From: Candidatus Symbiopectobacterium sp. NZEC151
Lineage (GTDB): Bacteria; Pseudomonadota; Gammaproteobacteria; Enterobacterales; Enterobacteriaceae
Assembly: GCF_025962655.1 (NCBI RefSeq)
Contig: NZ_JAGFPE010000001.1
Span: 1,550,001 to 1,614,000, forward strand
DNA length: 64,000 nt
Direction: 5' to 3'
The position numbers and the translations under genes are program-made. Below the pieces are notes generated by a model that ran no database searches, was not told where the DNA came from, and saw nothing but the letters and a program-made list of their open reading frames with translations. Shown one piece after another: positions 7,925 to 16,305 of this stretch (position 1 is the stretch's first letter; the number at the start of each line of letters is the position of its first letter).

Positions 7925-9130
7925 TCAAAGTGACACAGATACTGTGCGCGAAAGGGTGTAAATCAGGTCATAACCATCCCAATGCAGATTGAAGTCCATG
8001 GTTTTACCCACAGCGACCACTCTATCAATGCCAGCAGGACGATAATCGCGTAAAAACGCGTCGATATTTTCTTTCTCCACGCCGAGAACGGAGAGTGTTT
8101 GGCAGCGCTCATCACATACCGGGAGAATTTCAGCAATATCCTGAGCCAGATACTCAAGGAAGTATCCGCCGACCTCGGTAAACCCCATGGTGGAGTCATC
8201 AAGAGCAGCAATTTGTACCCGGTAGACCAGATTATTACTGTCAGAAGCCTTCTTTACCCCTGCTTTGGTGGCACTCAGTACACAGAACTGCCCCAGCTTT
8301 TTGATGGCAACCGCTTCCTGCAACTGATACTTCTCCTGCGATAATTGCTCAAATTCGCTCCAGAATGCAGCGCGCGCGCGCGTTGTCACCGAATCCTCAC
8401 CGAGCCACACCACCAGCCGGGGTGAGGTACACGCGTTCTGATCGGTCAGGAAGGTATCATTATAAAAACGATCGGCTATCGCACGTTTATCCGACATTGT
8501 CAGGTAATTTGCCGCATCAATCAGGGCAAACGAATATCGATTGGCAAACGCGATATCTATCCCCCGCGCGCCAAGGGGGGACTGCCGCAGTGCGCCGATG
8601 GTGTCATCGCCGCCCCAAATGAGTCGGCTCTGGCAGTAGGCTGACAGGGTGTCATTGATCGATTTGTTGCGATCGTAACGAATCAGACACAGGAATGGCG
8701 CCATAGCCGGCCATTCACGCAATGTATCGCTGAGCGCCTCGCATATTATGGAGACCTGCATGAAATCGCGCGAAGGCACCCTGACGATATTTGCATTGCC
8801 GCTCAGGAGCCCCACGACCAGTGAATAGGCAAAGTTAACGGCAACGTTAGACGGTGCGATATGGAATGCAATGCCGCGTCCTCGGCGTGATGACAGGTCC
8901 GGATAAGTCTGGCGCATCTGCAATACAGAACTTTTTCGACACCAAAATGCGAAACTGATCACATCAGGAAAAGGTTTCGCTGATGGTTGACGCATCAGGC
9001 GCTTCGCCAGCGCATCAAGAAAATCGATGACCAGAGCATCAAACGGAGGCAATGCACGCTGCTCGACCATTTGTTCAAGCACACTGCGGTCGCCAACCAG
9101 GAAGGATATATTGTCAAAATTGTGCGGCAT
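7925..9130 (-). CDS. LuxC-family acyl-CoA/acyl-protein reductase
   Basis: Aldehyde-dehydrogenase-fold reductase of the LuxC family, which in luminous bacteria reduces an enzyme-bound acyl group to an aldehyde with NADPH. Visible are GIAFHIAPSNVAVNFAYSLV (nucleotide-binding region), VRVPSRD, WGGDDTIGALR and the catalytic cysteine in TDQNACTSPR (Cys near residue 234), nearly the same as the DQNAC site of LuxC. The C-terminal GIDRVVAVGKTMDFNLHWDGYDLIYTLSRTVSV also fits. At about 400 residues it is shorter than LuxC (about 480), with the N-terminal part trimmed. The frame is open to 9160. A GAGGA lies before a GTG at 9139 and the ATG at 9130, so the start is uncertain within 10 codons. It overlaps the end of the LuxE gene. 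No luciferase (luxAB) is present. Confidence 0.85.
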   Translation of the reverse strand: MPHNFDNISFLVGDRSVLEQMVEQRALPPFDALVIDFLDALAKRLMRQPSAKPFPDVISFAFWCRKSSVLQMRQTYPDLSSRRGRGIAFHIAPSNVAVNFAYSLVVGLLSGNANIVRVPSRDFMQVSIICEALSDTLREWPAMAPFLCLIRYDRNKSINDTLSAYCQSRLIWGGDDTIGALRQSPLGARGIDIAFANRYSFALIDAANYLTMSDKRAIADRFYNDTFLTDQNACTSPRLVVWLGEDSVTTRARAAFWSEFEQLSQEKYQLQEAVAIKKLGQFCVLSATKAGVKKASDSNNLVYRVQIAALDDSTMGFTEVGGYFLEYLAQDIAEILPVCDERCQTLSVLGVEKENIDAFLRDYRPAGIDRVVAVGKTMDFNLHWDGYDLIYTLSRTVSVSL

Positions 9131-10196
9131 AGGTATCACTGCATCCTCGCAATTCGGCATTTTTTACGCGTCCAAGGATCTTGAAGTATTTTCCTTTCCT
9201 GCCACAAACGCAGTCATCCTCACCTAAAATCACCCCTTGATCTTCCGTCAAGAGTGAATGGCCCGGATAGGATTCAGGAAGGAGGGACAACACCTGGATG
9301 ATGCCGGGTTGCCCGTGCTGGCATACAGAAAAATCATGATGATCGCGGATGATAATATCGGAGAAGATACTGGCATGCAGATGCCCTGCTTCACACTGCA
9401 TATAGATACACCCCGTTTGTTCCACCATTCCGTAGTAATCGTGAACGCGTGGAATACCGCATACACCATGCAGCGCAGCAGAAAAATCCGCAGGCGACAC
9501 GGCTTCAGATTGCAGTTTTTTCCAGCCGCCGCCATGAATCAATATGCCCGCAGACAGATCCAGTTTCTCGTCCAAGGCCAAAAGCGATTTGTAGAAATGC
9601 TGCCAGACCATAAACGTGAAACCAAACAGCAACACGGAACGCCCTTGGTGTTTCGCCAAAAACGCGCGCACCGCATCCAGATTGAGCGTCATATCATCAT
9701 TCAAGGCGTAGGTTTTGTCTGCACCGAAGATGGAGAACCCCAAGATGCCGGCACCGCGCGCAGAAAACAGACGGCGATCTTTCATGACTGAGGGCGAATC
9801 GATAATCAGTAAAGGCATACGCGAAGTGCCAAGGAAATCATTAACGATTTTTACCAAGGTCTTTTGCTGGCCGGTCGCCGTTGCTTTGTCTAAGTAAATT
9901 TTTGATACGGCCTGCCCGGTGGTCCCCGAAGATGTCATGGTTTTCACCACCTGCTCCGGTTCAACGCTCAGTAAATCGATATTTTTAAACAATGAAACGG
10001 GCAACAACGGAATATCTTCAATCGCATTCAAGGAATCAATATCGGTGCCCTGCGCGTCGAGGATGCGGCGATAGGCGGCACAGTGCTCATAATGGTGTAA
10101 CGTCAGCCCGCGTAAGCGCTCCATCATCAGCGCCCGTTTTTCATCGCGCGCCAATGAATAAGGCAGGTGCGTTAGGATCTCATCAAATGGCGTCAT
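9114..10196 (-). CDS. LuxE-family acyl-protein synthetase
   Basis: AMP-forming acyltransferase of the LuxE family, which activates an acid as acyl-adenylate and carries it as a cysteine thioester to LuxC. Visible are the adenylation loop TMTSSGTTGQAVSK (near residue 88), IHGGGWKK, the DYYGMVEQTG motif (A5-like) and a C-terminal CVCGRKGKYFKILGR..ELRGCSDT. The last holds the near-terminal cysteine expected to carry the acyl group. The frame extends to 10235, but the ATG at 10196 (MTPFDEIL) has GGA eight bases upstream and overlaps the previous gene by only 14 bases. Its stop overlaps the start of luxC, so the two subunits are probably translated together. Substrate chain length cannot be read. 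Confidence 0.86.
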   Translation of the reverse strand: MTPFDEILTHLPYSLARDEKRALMMERLRGLTLHHYEHCAAYRRILDAQGTDIDSLNAIEDIPLLPVSLFKNIDLLSVEPEQVVKTMTSSGTTGQAVSKIYLDKATATGQQKTLVKIVNDFLGTSRMPLLIIDSPSVMKDRRLFSARGAGILGFSIFGADKTYALNDDMTLNLDAVRAFLAKHQGRSVLLFGFTFMVWQHFYKSLLALDEKLDLSAGILIHGGGWKKLQSEAVSPADFSAALHGVCGIPRVHDYYGMVEQTGCIYMQCEAGHLHASIFSDIIIRDHHDFSVCQHGQPGIIQVLSLLPESYPGHSLLTEDQGVILGEDDCVCGRKGKYFKILGRVKNAELRGCSDTYAAQF

Positions 10197-11607
10197 AATG
10201 TGCATCCAATTGGCTATAGAGGATCTTTCCGGCATTGTTTTTTGGCAAGACCGTCAGCACTTTCACGCGTATCGCGACATGATTTAACTGCGTCTTTTGC
10301 ACAACCAGCTGTTTAACTGCCTCACTCGATTTATCATCTGTGATAAACAGATACAGCCGATCATCCGTTCCCCCGCACGCACACTCAAGTTCAGGGAAGG
10401 CCCCTCGGATTATGCCTTCCACTTCATCGAGCCCAATACGGTTACCAAACATTTTCAAAAAGCGTTTTTTACGGCCGACAACATAGTAATAACCGTCATC
10501 ATCGCGGCGGACCATATCGCCAGTGACCAAACGGCCGTTTCTTTCATCGCCTTTTTGCAAATCGTCACCGCATTGCGCATAGCCTAGCGTTACATTGTCG
10601 CCAAAGTAGACCAATTCGCCTACACGATCGCTGCCCTCGATCGTATTGCCTTCTTCATCAATGATACTAAAGCGCCCGCCCGGAATCGGTTTGCCCATAC
10701 TGCCGCACTTTTCCAGCGCCTTATCGGCGGGTAAATAGCCCATGCGCGACGTTGCCTCTGCCGCCCCGTACATCACAATAAACGCTCTGCCGCTCTCCTG
10801 CGCATAGCGGGCAAATTCGAGATGTAAATCGGGGTGAAGCTTACCTCCCGCCTGAGTCAAAGTTTTGAGTGACGGAAGTTTCATCGTCATGAAGCGCAGT
10901 TTTTTTAGCATTTCATAGGTATAAGGCACTCCGGCGATCGAACTGGCTTCATAGTCCTTGATAAAAGCCCAAAACTCTCTTTGCATGATGCCACGGGTTG
11001 TCAGCAATATCGTAGCGCCGCGCAGTAAATGGCTGTTGATGATCGACAGCCCGTATACGTAGTTCATGGGCAAATTCAACACCGGACGTTCACCGCTGTC
11101 GATCGCCAGATAGTCTGCAATACTGGTCGCATTACTCAGCAAATTAAGGCGGCTTTGCCGCACCAGACGCGGACTCCCCGTTGAGCCCGACGTAGACATC
11201 AGCAGCGCCAGGCTCTCATGCATCGGGTAACCATCGAGCCCCGTGGACACCAGTTCATAGTTTGCCACGGTAAAAAGCGCATCATGACAGGGTCCATTCT
11301 CGCCGAATGGCCGCCACAGATAACCCGGGCGATAGGTCGCGATAAGTTGATCACACAGTGCAGGATCGAGATCTTTATCCAGCATCAAGGGGACGATGTC
11401 ATGCGTCAAAAAACTCACATAGCCAATCAGCGACCCCAAGGTATTTTCGCAAAAAGAAAACACCAACGACCTCGCAGGAAGACAGTTAGCCAACAGGGTT
11501 CCTTGAGAACATAACTCTCCGTAACTCAGTTGGCATCCTTGTTCATCGATTGCAGCTATCGCAGCCGGATTGCACTTACACAGGTCAAGAAACACAGCGA
11601 TACTCAT
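10183..11607 (-). CDS. AMP-dependent acid ligase (acyl-CoA/acyl-ACP synthetase family)
   Basis: ANL-superfamily adenylating enzyme of 474 residues. Motifs are the phosphate loop MSTSGSTGSPRLVR (137-150), YGAAEATSRMGYLP, TGDMVRRDDDGYYYVVGRKKRFLKMFGNRI (the hinge and arginine region) and the catalytic lysine in NNAGKILYSQL near the C-terminus. The enzyme should activate a carboxylic acid and load it on CoA or, given the ACP gene at 14900, on that carrier protein. It is shorter than typical fatty-acid CoA ligases. The ATG overlaps the transketolase C-half stop by four bases. Together with LuxE it gives the operon two acid-activating enzymes, which is unusual. Confidence 0.82.
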   Translation of the reverse strand: MSIAVFLDLCKCNPAAIAAIDEQGCQLSYGELCSQGTLLANCLPARSLVFSFCENTLGSLIGYVSFLTHDIVPLMLDKDLDPALCDQLIATYRPGYLWRPFGENGPCHDALFTVANYELVSTGLDGYPMHESLALLMSTSGSTGSPRLVRQSRLNLLSNATSIADYLAIDSGERPVLNLPMNYVYGLSIINSHLLRGATILLTTRGIMQREFWAFIKDYEASSIAGVPYTYEMLKKLRFMTMKLPSLKTLTQAGGKLHPDLHLEFARYAQESGRAFIVMYGAAEATSRMGYLPADKALEKCGSMGKPIPGGRFSIIDEEGNTIEGSDRVGELVYFGDNVTLGYAQCGDDLQKGDERNGRLVTGDMVRRDDDGYYYVVGRKKRFLKMFGNRIGLDEVEGIIRGAFPELECACGGTDDRLYLFITDDKSSEAVKQLVVQKTQLNHVAIRVKVLTVLPKNNAGKILYSQLDAHYDAI

Positions 11608-12569
11608 CCATTATATTTTTGAATAGACTCAGCGATACCCTCTGCGGTCAATCCACATTGGGCCAGCAGATAAGCGTAATCACCCGCGTCTGGATACCCT
11701 TGAGGTATTCCCAATATCATCTGCGGCGGTCGTTGTCGCTTCGCGGCTAAATGTTCAGCAACCGCACTGCCCAATCCGCCGATAACACTATGTTCTTCCA
11801 CTGTCACAATCAGCTTCTTGCCCATTTGGCGATCGAGCATCTCTGTGTCCAATGGCTTAATGGTGTGCATATCGATAACCGTGGCGTCAATCCCGCGAGC
11901 GGCCAACAGTTCCGCCGCTTTCAACGCGAAGTGCACCATGGTACCCGTGGCCACAATACTGATATCTGCCCCTTCGCGTAGGCTGATAGCCTGCCCAATC
12001 GTCAATTCATAATCATCTTTATAAACGGTGGGGGCGCGCATATTACCGGTAAGACGCAAATAAACCGGGCCATTATGATTGAGTGCGGCTTCGGTCATTT
12101 TAACGGTTTCGGTACAATCAGCAGGGGAAAGAATAGTAATATTCGAAATGGAGCGAATAGCGGCAATATCTTCAATGCCATGGTGCGTTGCGCCGAACAT
12201 GCCGGTCGCCAGGCCGCAGGCTAGACCAACCAACTTCACATTCTCATTCATATATCCCAGATTATGACGCACCTGCTCCCCAGCGCGCATAGTCAGGAAG
12301 TTGGCAAACGACGTAACAAAAGGAACATATCCCCCCGCGGCCAATCCCGCAGCCATACCCACCATGTTTTGTTCCGCGATGCCAGCGTTAAAAAAACGCT
12401 CTGGGTATGTTGTATTAAAACGATCCAAGCCGGAAGACTTGCCCAAGTCAGCGGACAGAGCAACGAGGTTGTCATGTTGCTGTGCCAATTCAAGCAAGGT
12501 TACGCCAAAAGTACCCCGAGAACCGAGCATGGACCATGAGCGAATAGAGGTAGGTTTAATGACTAACAC
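11604..12569 (-). CDS. transketolase, C-terminal subunit (split transketolase)
   Basis: The 321-residue protein contains the transketolase pyrimidine-binding domain and C-terminal domain. The thiamine-activating glutamate is in FFNAGIAEQNMVGMAAGLA, followed by VPFVTSFANFLTMRAGEQVR, THHGIEDIAAIRS and a C-terminal ...TVEEHSVIGGLGSAVAE. It needs the separate N-terminal subunit encoded immediately upstream (12563-13390). The start is a GTG at 12569 with GGAG seven bases upstream, overlapping the partner's stop by seven bases. Split transketolases transfer a two-carbon ketol unit. In this island they may build a branched sugar or extend an aldehyde, but the true substrate is unknown. Confidence 0.88.
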   Translation of the reverse strand: MLVIKPTSIRSWSMLGSRGTFGVTLLELAQQHDNLVALSADLGKSSGLDRFNTTYPERFFNAGIAEQNMVGMAAGLAAGGYVPFVTSFANFLTMRAGEQVRHNLGYMNENVKLVGLACGLATGMFGATHHGIEDIAAIRSISNITILSPADCTETVKMTEAALNHNGPVYLRLTGNMRAPTVYKDDYELTIGQAISLREGADISIVATGTMVHFALKAAELLAARGIDATVIDMHTIKPLDTEMLDRQMGKKLIVTVEEHSVIGGLGSAVAEHLAAKRQRPPQMILGIPQGYPDAGDYAYLLAQCGLTAEGIAESIQKYNG

Positions 12570-13390
12570 GATATTTCTCCCTCCAACTCTGCCATCGCAG
12601 CAAGGTACTGCTGCTCTGAAAGTCTATTCCGGTGATATTCTTTATTGTTTTCCATAAAGGAAACGCCTTTTCCTTTAACTGTGTGTGCCACAATCGCTTT
12701 CGGTTTTCCATTATGGGGGGCATCTAAAGCACCGAGCAGTGCATTCAGATCGTTGCCATCACATTCAACCACTTCCCAGCCGCACGCCGCCCACAGAGCG
12801 GGAAGATTCAGATTTATAATGTCCTGAGTAAAGCCATCCGATTGCAGCCCATTGCAGTCGACAATCACGGTCAAAGAATCCAGTCGCTGATGGGCTGCGA
12901 AGAAAGCACCTTCCCAAATAGCACCTTCGTTACATTCACCATCACCAACCAGAATATAAGTCTGCCAGGGCTGTTTTTTCAAACGACGACTGAGCGTGAG
13001 GCCGATACCAAAAGATAATCCCTGGGCCAGGCTGCCACTGGAAAAATCAATACCTAATTCCGGATATCGTGTCGGATGAACTTGCAGAGGAGAGCCGTTG
13101 ATCTCGAAAGAGTCGAGAGTTTCACGACTAATAATACCAAACTCACACAGTGCGGCGTACAGCCCTAATGCACCATGCCCTTTGCTTAAGATAAACGTAT
13201 CTCGATTAGCATTGGTAATATCATGCGGCTCATAGCGTAACTTAGCGCCATACAGTGCCGTCAAAATATCAACAAGTGACAATGCTGGTGAAATGTGTAC
13301 ACCATCACTCGGTGCGTGAAATGCCACCCGTAATATATTTTTACGAATATCACGTGCAGCCACGAGCAGTGATTGCATGTTTCTGCTCAT
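12563..13390 (-). CDS. transketolase, N-terminal subunit (split transketolase)
   Basis: The 275-residue thiamine-diphosphate-binding half of a transketolase. The cofactor motif runs from GDGECNEGAIWEG to the asparagine of VIVDCN (GDG-X(24-27)-N type). The domain also shows DTFILSKGHGALGLYAAL, the GSLAQGLSFGIGLTLS substrate/cofactor loop and KGKGVSFMENN. It lacks the pyrimidine domain, which the next gene supplies. With its partner the sum is about 596 residues, slightly below an intact transketolase. Both halves have their own start and ribosome-binding site, so this is a genuine two-gene enzyme, not a frameshift. It overlaps the stop of the upstream dehydrogenase by four bases. Confidence 0.9.
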   Translation of the reverse strand: MSRNMQSLLVAARDIRKNILRVAFHAPSDGVHISPALSLVDILTALYGAKLRYEPHDITNANRDTFILSKGHGALGLYAALCEFGIISRETLDSFEINGSPLQVHPTRYPELGIDFSSGSLAQGLSFGIGLTLSRRLKKQPWQTYILVGDGECNEGAIWEGAFFAAHQRLDSLTVIVDCNGLQSDGFTQDIINLNLPALWAACGWEVVECDGNDLNALLGALDAPHNGKPKAIVAHTVKGKGVSFMENNKEYHRNRLSEQQYLAAMAELEGEISC

Positions 13391-14130
13391 TTTAATCCTC
13401 CATCAACACGGATAACTTGGCCGGTAATATAACTTGATAACTCTGACGCCAGGAAAACGGCTGTATCAGCAATTTCTGACGGTAATCCAGCCCGGCGTAA
13501 ATCCACCGTATTCTTAGTTTCCTCCAGAATATGGGCCGGCAAGGTATCCAGCATATCAGTATCAGTAATCCCCGGTGCGATACAGTTAGCTCTGATGCCG
13601 ATTTCACCCAATTCAGCCGCAATGGATTTCGTCATTGCAATTACTGCGGCCTTGGAAGCGCCATAAGCTGATTTGCCCGGATTGCCATCTTCTCCAGCAG
13701 TGGAGGAAATATTAATGATGCTACCGTGCTTCTGACGTGTCATAAATTTGGCAATATATTGCGTAAACAGGAAAACAGAAAAGAAATTGACCTCAAACTG
13801 TTTTCTCAACACCTCGTCGCTCGTCATCTGAAACAGTGCATTCACCGTAATGCCTGCATTATTAACAACGGCATCAATAGGGCGTTTATCCGCCATTATA
13901 CGCTTAATAGCCAGTTTCATGGCTGCGTAATCCGTCATATCAAAACAAAGCGGCCAGATCTCAACCTGATGTTCTTTTGCAACAGCCTGCAACTCGGCCA
14001 GCCACGTGGCGTCTTCTTGCCGCGCATGGGCGTAAATGTTTGCCCCGTTGGCAGCAAAAGCAGCAACCATTGAACGCCCCATCCCGCGCCGAGTTCCAGT
14101 AATCAGCACATTCTTTCCTTGCAATAACAT
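13387..14130 (-). CDS. short-chain dehydrogenase/reductase (FabG-like)
   Basis: Classical SDR of 247 residues, NAD(P)-dependent. The coenzyme motif is TGTRRGMGRS near the N-terminus, NNAG is in AVVNNAGITV, and the catalytic Ser-Tyr-Lys appears as INISSTAG...SAYGASKAAV. The C-terminal ITGQVIRVDGGLK is typical of FabG-type 3-ketoacyl-ACP reductases. The ATG at 14130 has AGGA six bases upstream. It is a close sister of the gene just before it (14146-14889), probably from duplication. With an ACP gene nearby it may reduce a keto-acyl group on the carrier, but a sugar or ketol product of the transketolase is equally possible. Confidence 0.87.
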   Translation of the reverse strand: MLLQGKNVLITGTRRGMGRSMVAAFAANGANIYAHARQEDATWLAELQAVAKEHQVEIWPLCFDMTDYAAMKLAIKRIMADKRPIDAVVNNAGITVNALFQMTSDEVLRKQFEVNFFSVFLFTQYIAKFMTRQKHGSIINISSTAGEDGNPGKSAYGASKAAVIAMTKSIAAELGEIGIRANCIAPGITDTDMLDTLPAHILEETKNTVDLRRAGLPSEIADTAVFLASELSSYITGQVIRVDGGLK

Positions 14131-14145
14131 AGGAGATCCTTATGT

Positions 14146-14889
14146 TTAACCGATACCGCCGTCAATACGCACCACCTGCCCTGTAATATAGCTGGATGCG
14201 TCAGACGCCAAATAAAGAATCGCATTGGCAACCTCTTCGGGTAAACCAAGACGCTTCAACTCGCAACGTGCCATCTGACGACGTAGCACTTCCTGCGGCA
14301 AGTTCGCGGTCATTGCAGTTTGTATCACTCCAGGTGCCACTGCATTAACACGAATGCCCTTGGGGGCCAGCTCAGCAGAAAGTGTTTTAGTTGCTGCAAT
14401 AAGCGCTGCTTTAGACGCCGCATAAGAAAGCTGTCCAGGGTTGCCATCCAAAGCAGAAATACTGGCAACGTTGATGACACTTCCCTTTTTCTGTCGCAAC
14501 ATCATTTTTGTAATGTATTGGGTAAAAAACATTTGCGAAAAAAAATTAATTGAAAATGTTTTTTTCATTTGTTCCATCGTGACCATATGGAAAAGGGCAT
14601 CTAGCGTGACACCAGCAACATTGACTAATACATCAATGTTTTTTTTGTCTTTCAGGATAACGCTAACCCCATGTTTTATCGCTGTTTCATCCAGAAAATC
14701 AAAATAGACGGGAATAATACTCACGCCATATTTCTCAGACAAATCAATAGTATACTTATCAAAATCAGCATCTTCATTTTGACAGCAGGCGTATACATTT
14801 GCCCCTTCACGGGCAAATGCTTCTAACGTGGCACGTCCTATGCCCTGCAAGCATCCGGTGATCACCGCATTCTTTCCAGGCAGCAACAT
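14146..14889 (-). CDS. short-chain dehydrogenase/reductase (FabG-like), paralogue of the next gene
   Basis: NAD(P)-dependent SDR of 247 residues. The coenzyme loop is TGCLQGIGRATLE, and VNVAGVTLDALFH takes the place of NNAG. The catalytic site is NVASISALDGNPGQLSYAASKAAL, and the C-terminus is SYITGQVVRIDGGIG. The frame opens at 14916, but the ATG at 14889 has AAGGAG six bases upstream and starts where SDRs start, so it was chosen. It lies 10 bases after the ACP gene and 15 before its paralogue. Two consecutive FabG-like reductases in one operon suggest two reduction steps or a heterodimer. Confidence 0.87.
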   Translation of the reverse strand: MLLPGKNAVITGCLQGIGRATLEAFAREGANVYACCQNEDADFDKYTIDLSEKYGVSIIPVYFDFLDETAIKHGVSVILKDKKNIDVLVNVAGVTLDALFHMVTMEQMKKTFSINFFSQMFFTQYITKMMLRQKKGSVINVASISALDGNPGQLSYAASKAALIAATKTLSAELAPKGIRVNAVAPGVIQTAMTANLPQEVLRRQMARCELKRLGLPEEVANAILYLASDASSYITGQVVRIDGGIG

Positions 14890-14899
14890 GAATGACTCC

Positions 14900-15136
14900 T
14901 TATAGCTCCACGTCATATTTTGTTAAAATTTCTTTACCCTTGGCATAGGAAGAGAAATCAATAATATCTTCAGTATCCATCATGATATCAAAAGCTTCTT
15001 CCAATGACGCGATCATGGTCATATGCCCGACGGAGTCCCAAGAAGGAGTATCCTGATATTTATAATCTGGCAGCATATCCTCTGTAATTTCAAAAACCTC
15101 AATAAAAACGTTGTTGTATTTTTCTAAATTACTCAT
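14900..15136 (-). CDS. acyl carrier protein
   Basis: The 78-residue acidic protein has the phosphopantetheine attachment serine in PSWDSVGHMTMI (Ser near residue 35), the usual D-S-x-x-H/L context of carrier proteins, followed by LEEAFDI. The ATG at 15136 (MSNLEKYNNV) has GAGGTG six bases upstream; a GTG three codons earlier is less likely because it lies inside that site. It should be charged by a phosphopantetheinyl transferase encoded elsewhere and loaded by the adenylating ligase of the same operon. It probably carries the acyl group that decorates the flagellin sugar. The sequence is clearly not the housekeeping AcpP. Confidence 0.88.
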   Translation of the reverse strand: MSNLEKYNNVFIEVFEITEDMLPDYKYQDTPSWDSVGHMTMIASLEEAFDIMMDTEDIIDFSSYAKGKEILTKYDVEL

Positions 15137-15166
15137 TCCAATCACCTCTATAAGATAACAATAAAA

Positions 15167-16258
15167 TCACACAATAGCATAGAGTACCATATCGACGGAA
15201 AAATAACGTTGATGGCATCTTAAATAAAATTTGTAATCTGGATTTAACTCATTTAAATAGCTCGGTATTTCAATAAGATCTTCAGGCTTATGGTATAAAC
15301 TAATCGCCAATTTAGGTTTGTAATCACGAATTGTTTTCGCTGCGCCTTGTAATGCAGCCAACTCAGCGCCTTCAATATCCATCTTGATAAATGTTGCTTC
15401 ATCGCCCTTTAGCAGAGAATCAATAGAGACAACATCGATAACGTCGGATTTATTATCCAAATCAACTCTTGATAATTCACCTATACCTTGTCGAAAACTG
15501 AGTTTTGTATTTACACTCCACGCGCCAGAATTAACAACTTGACAAAAATCAAACTGACTCACAGTACTGACAAGTTGTTTAAAATTACTACTATCCGGTT
15601 CCAGCCCATAGATTTTACGTGGATTGATAAATCCTTTTTCCCGGTAATTAGCTAAAAAGGATAATATCGTATCCCCAGTATAAGCGCCGCAATCCACAAA
15701 CACTTCATTCTCTGAGAAATTAATTATCGAATCTAAAAAATAAATATTTTCAAAGAAAACCCTATTGAAATACTCTGTTTTGCAACTGATCCGCTGGTTT
15801 ATAAAAGCAATTAATGCGTCTCTTGAAACATCATCCTCAAGCTTGTCAAAAAACCATTGTAATTTATTTTCATTCTCTTTGATAAAGTCATAAGAAACGT
15901 TTTCATGATTTAAATTCAAAATATCATAAAAAAATACCACCGCAGAATTCGATGAAATTAATCTAACGTAATCATCATTGTGAGGTTGGAAACCAACAAT
16001 ATAATTATATAACCCCTCATTGGCAGCAACATCCTCGAGCGGAAGCACTTTTTTCCCAAGAAAAAACACTTCCTTGTCAAGGTATTTTTTGTTCACTGAC
16101 ACGATATCGACTTGCACACCATTATCTTTCAAAAACTTGTGCGCAATGGATGCATATTGAGATGTGCCAATCAAGACGACAGGATATCCATTTTTTTTGA
16201 TTGTTTCGATATCTTCATACATCTCTATCGGACTTGTCTCTGTTATCTTAGACAGCAT
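15167..16258 (-). CDS. FkbM-family SAM-dependent methyltransferase
   Basis: The protein is about 363 residues with two parts. An N-terminal Rossmann-like domain (VVLIGTSQYASIAHKFL, near residues 25-45) is followed by a C-terminal FkbM O-methyltransferase domain: SAM motif EVFVDCGAYTGDTILSF, YGLEPDSSNF, and the post-motif FIKMDIEGAELAAL. FkbM enzymes methylate hydroxyl groups, often of sugars. The frame opens at an ATG at 16294 without a ribosome-binding site. The ATG at 16258 has AAGGAG about 10 bases upstream and is preferred. The gene is strikingly AT-rich compared with its neighbours (some 60-base lines near 15720 are about 20 percent GC), which suggests separate transfer. Its likely role is O-methylation of the flagellin glycan. 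Confidence 0.85.
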   Translation of the reverse strand: MLSKITETSPIEMYEDIETIKKNGYPVVLIGTSQYASIAHKFLKDNGVQVDIVSVNKKYLDKEVFFLGKKVLPLEDVAANEGLYNYIVGFQPHNDDYVRLISSNSAVVFFYDILNLNHENVSYDFIKENENKLQWFFDKLEDDVSRDALIAFINQRISCKTEYFNRVFFENIYFLDSIINFSENEVFVDCGAYTGDTILSFLANYREKGFINPRKIYGLEPDSSNFKQLVSTVSQFDFCQVVNSGAWSVNTKLSFRQGIGELSRVDLDNKSDVIDVVSIDSLLKGDEATFIKMDIEGAELAALQGAAKTIRDYKPKLAISLYHKPEDLIEIPSYLNELNPDYKFYLRCHQRYFSVDMVLYAIV

Positions 16259-16305
16259 ATTCAAAATGTCTCCTTGGTAAGGGTAATTCAACATAAAGTC
16301 AACTA

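Noticed and set aside
7925-10196. Bioluminescence (lux) operon
   Set aside because: Only LuxC and LuxE family members are present. There is no luxA, luxB or luxD, and the neighbours are sugar and ketol enzymes.
11604-13390. Transketolase gene broken by a frameshift
   Set aside because: Each half has its own start codon and ribosome-binding site (GTG at 12569 with GGAG), the overlap is seven bases, and both sets of motifs are intact.
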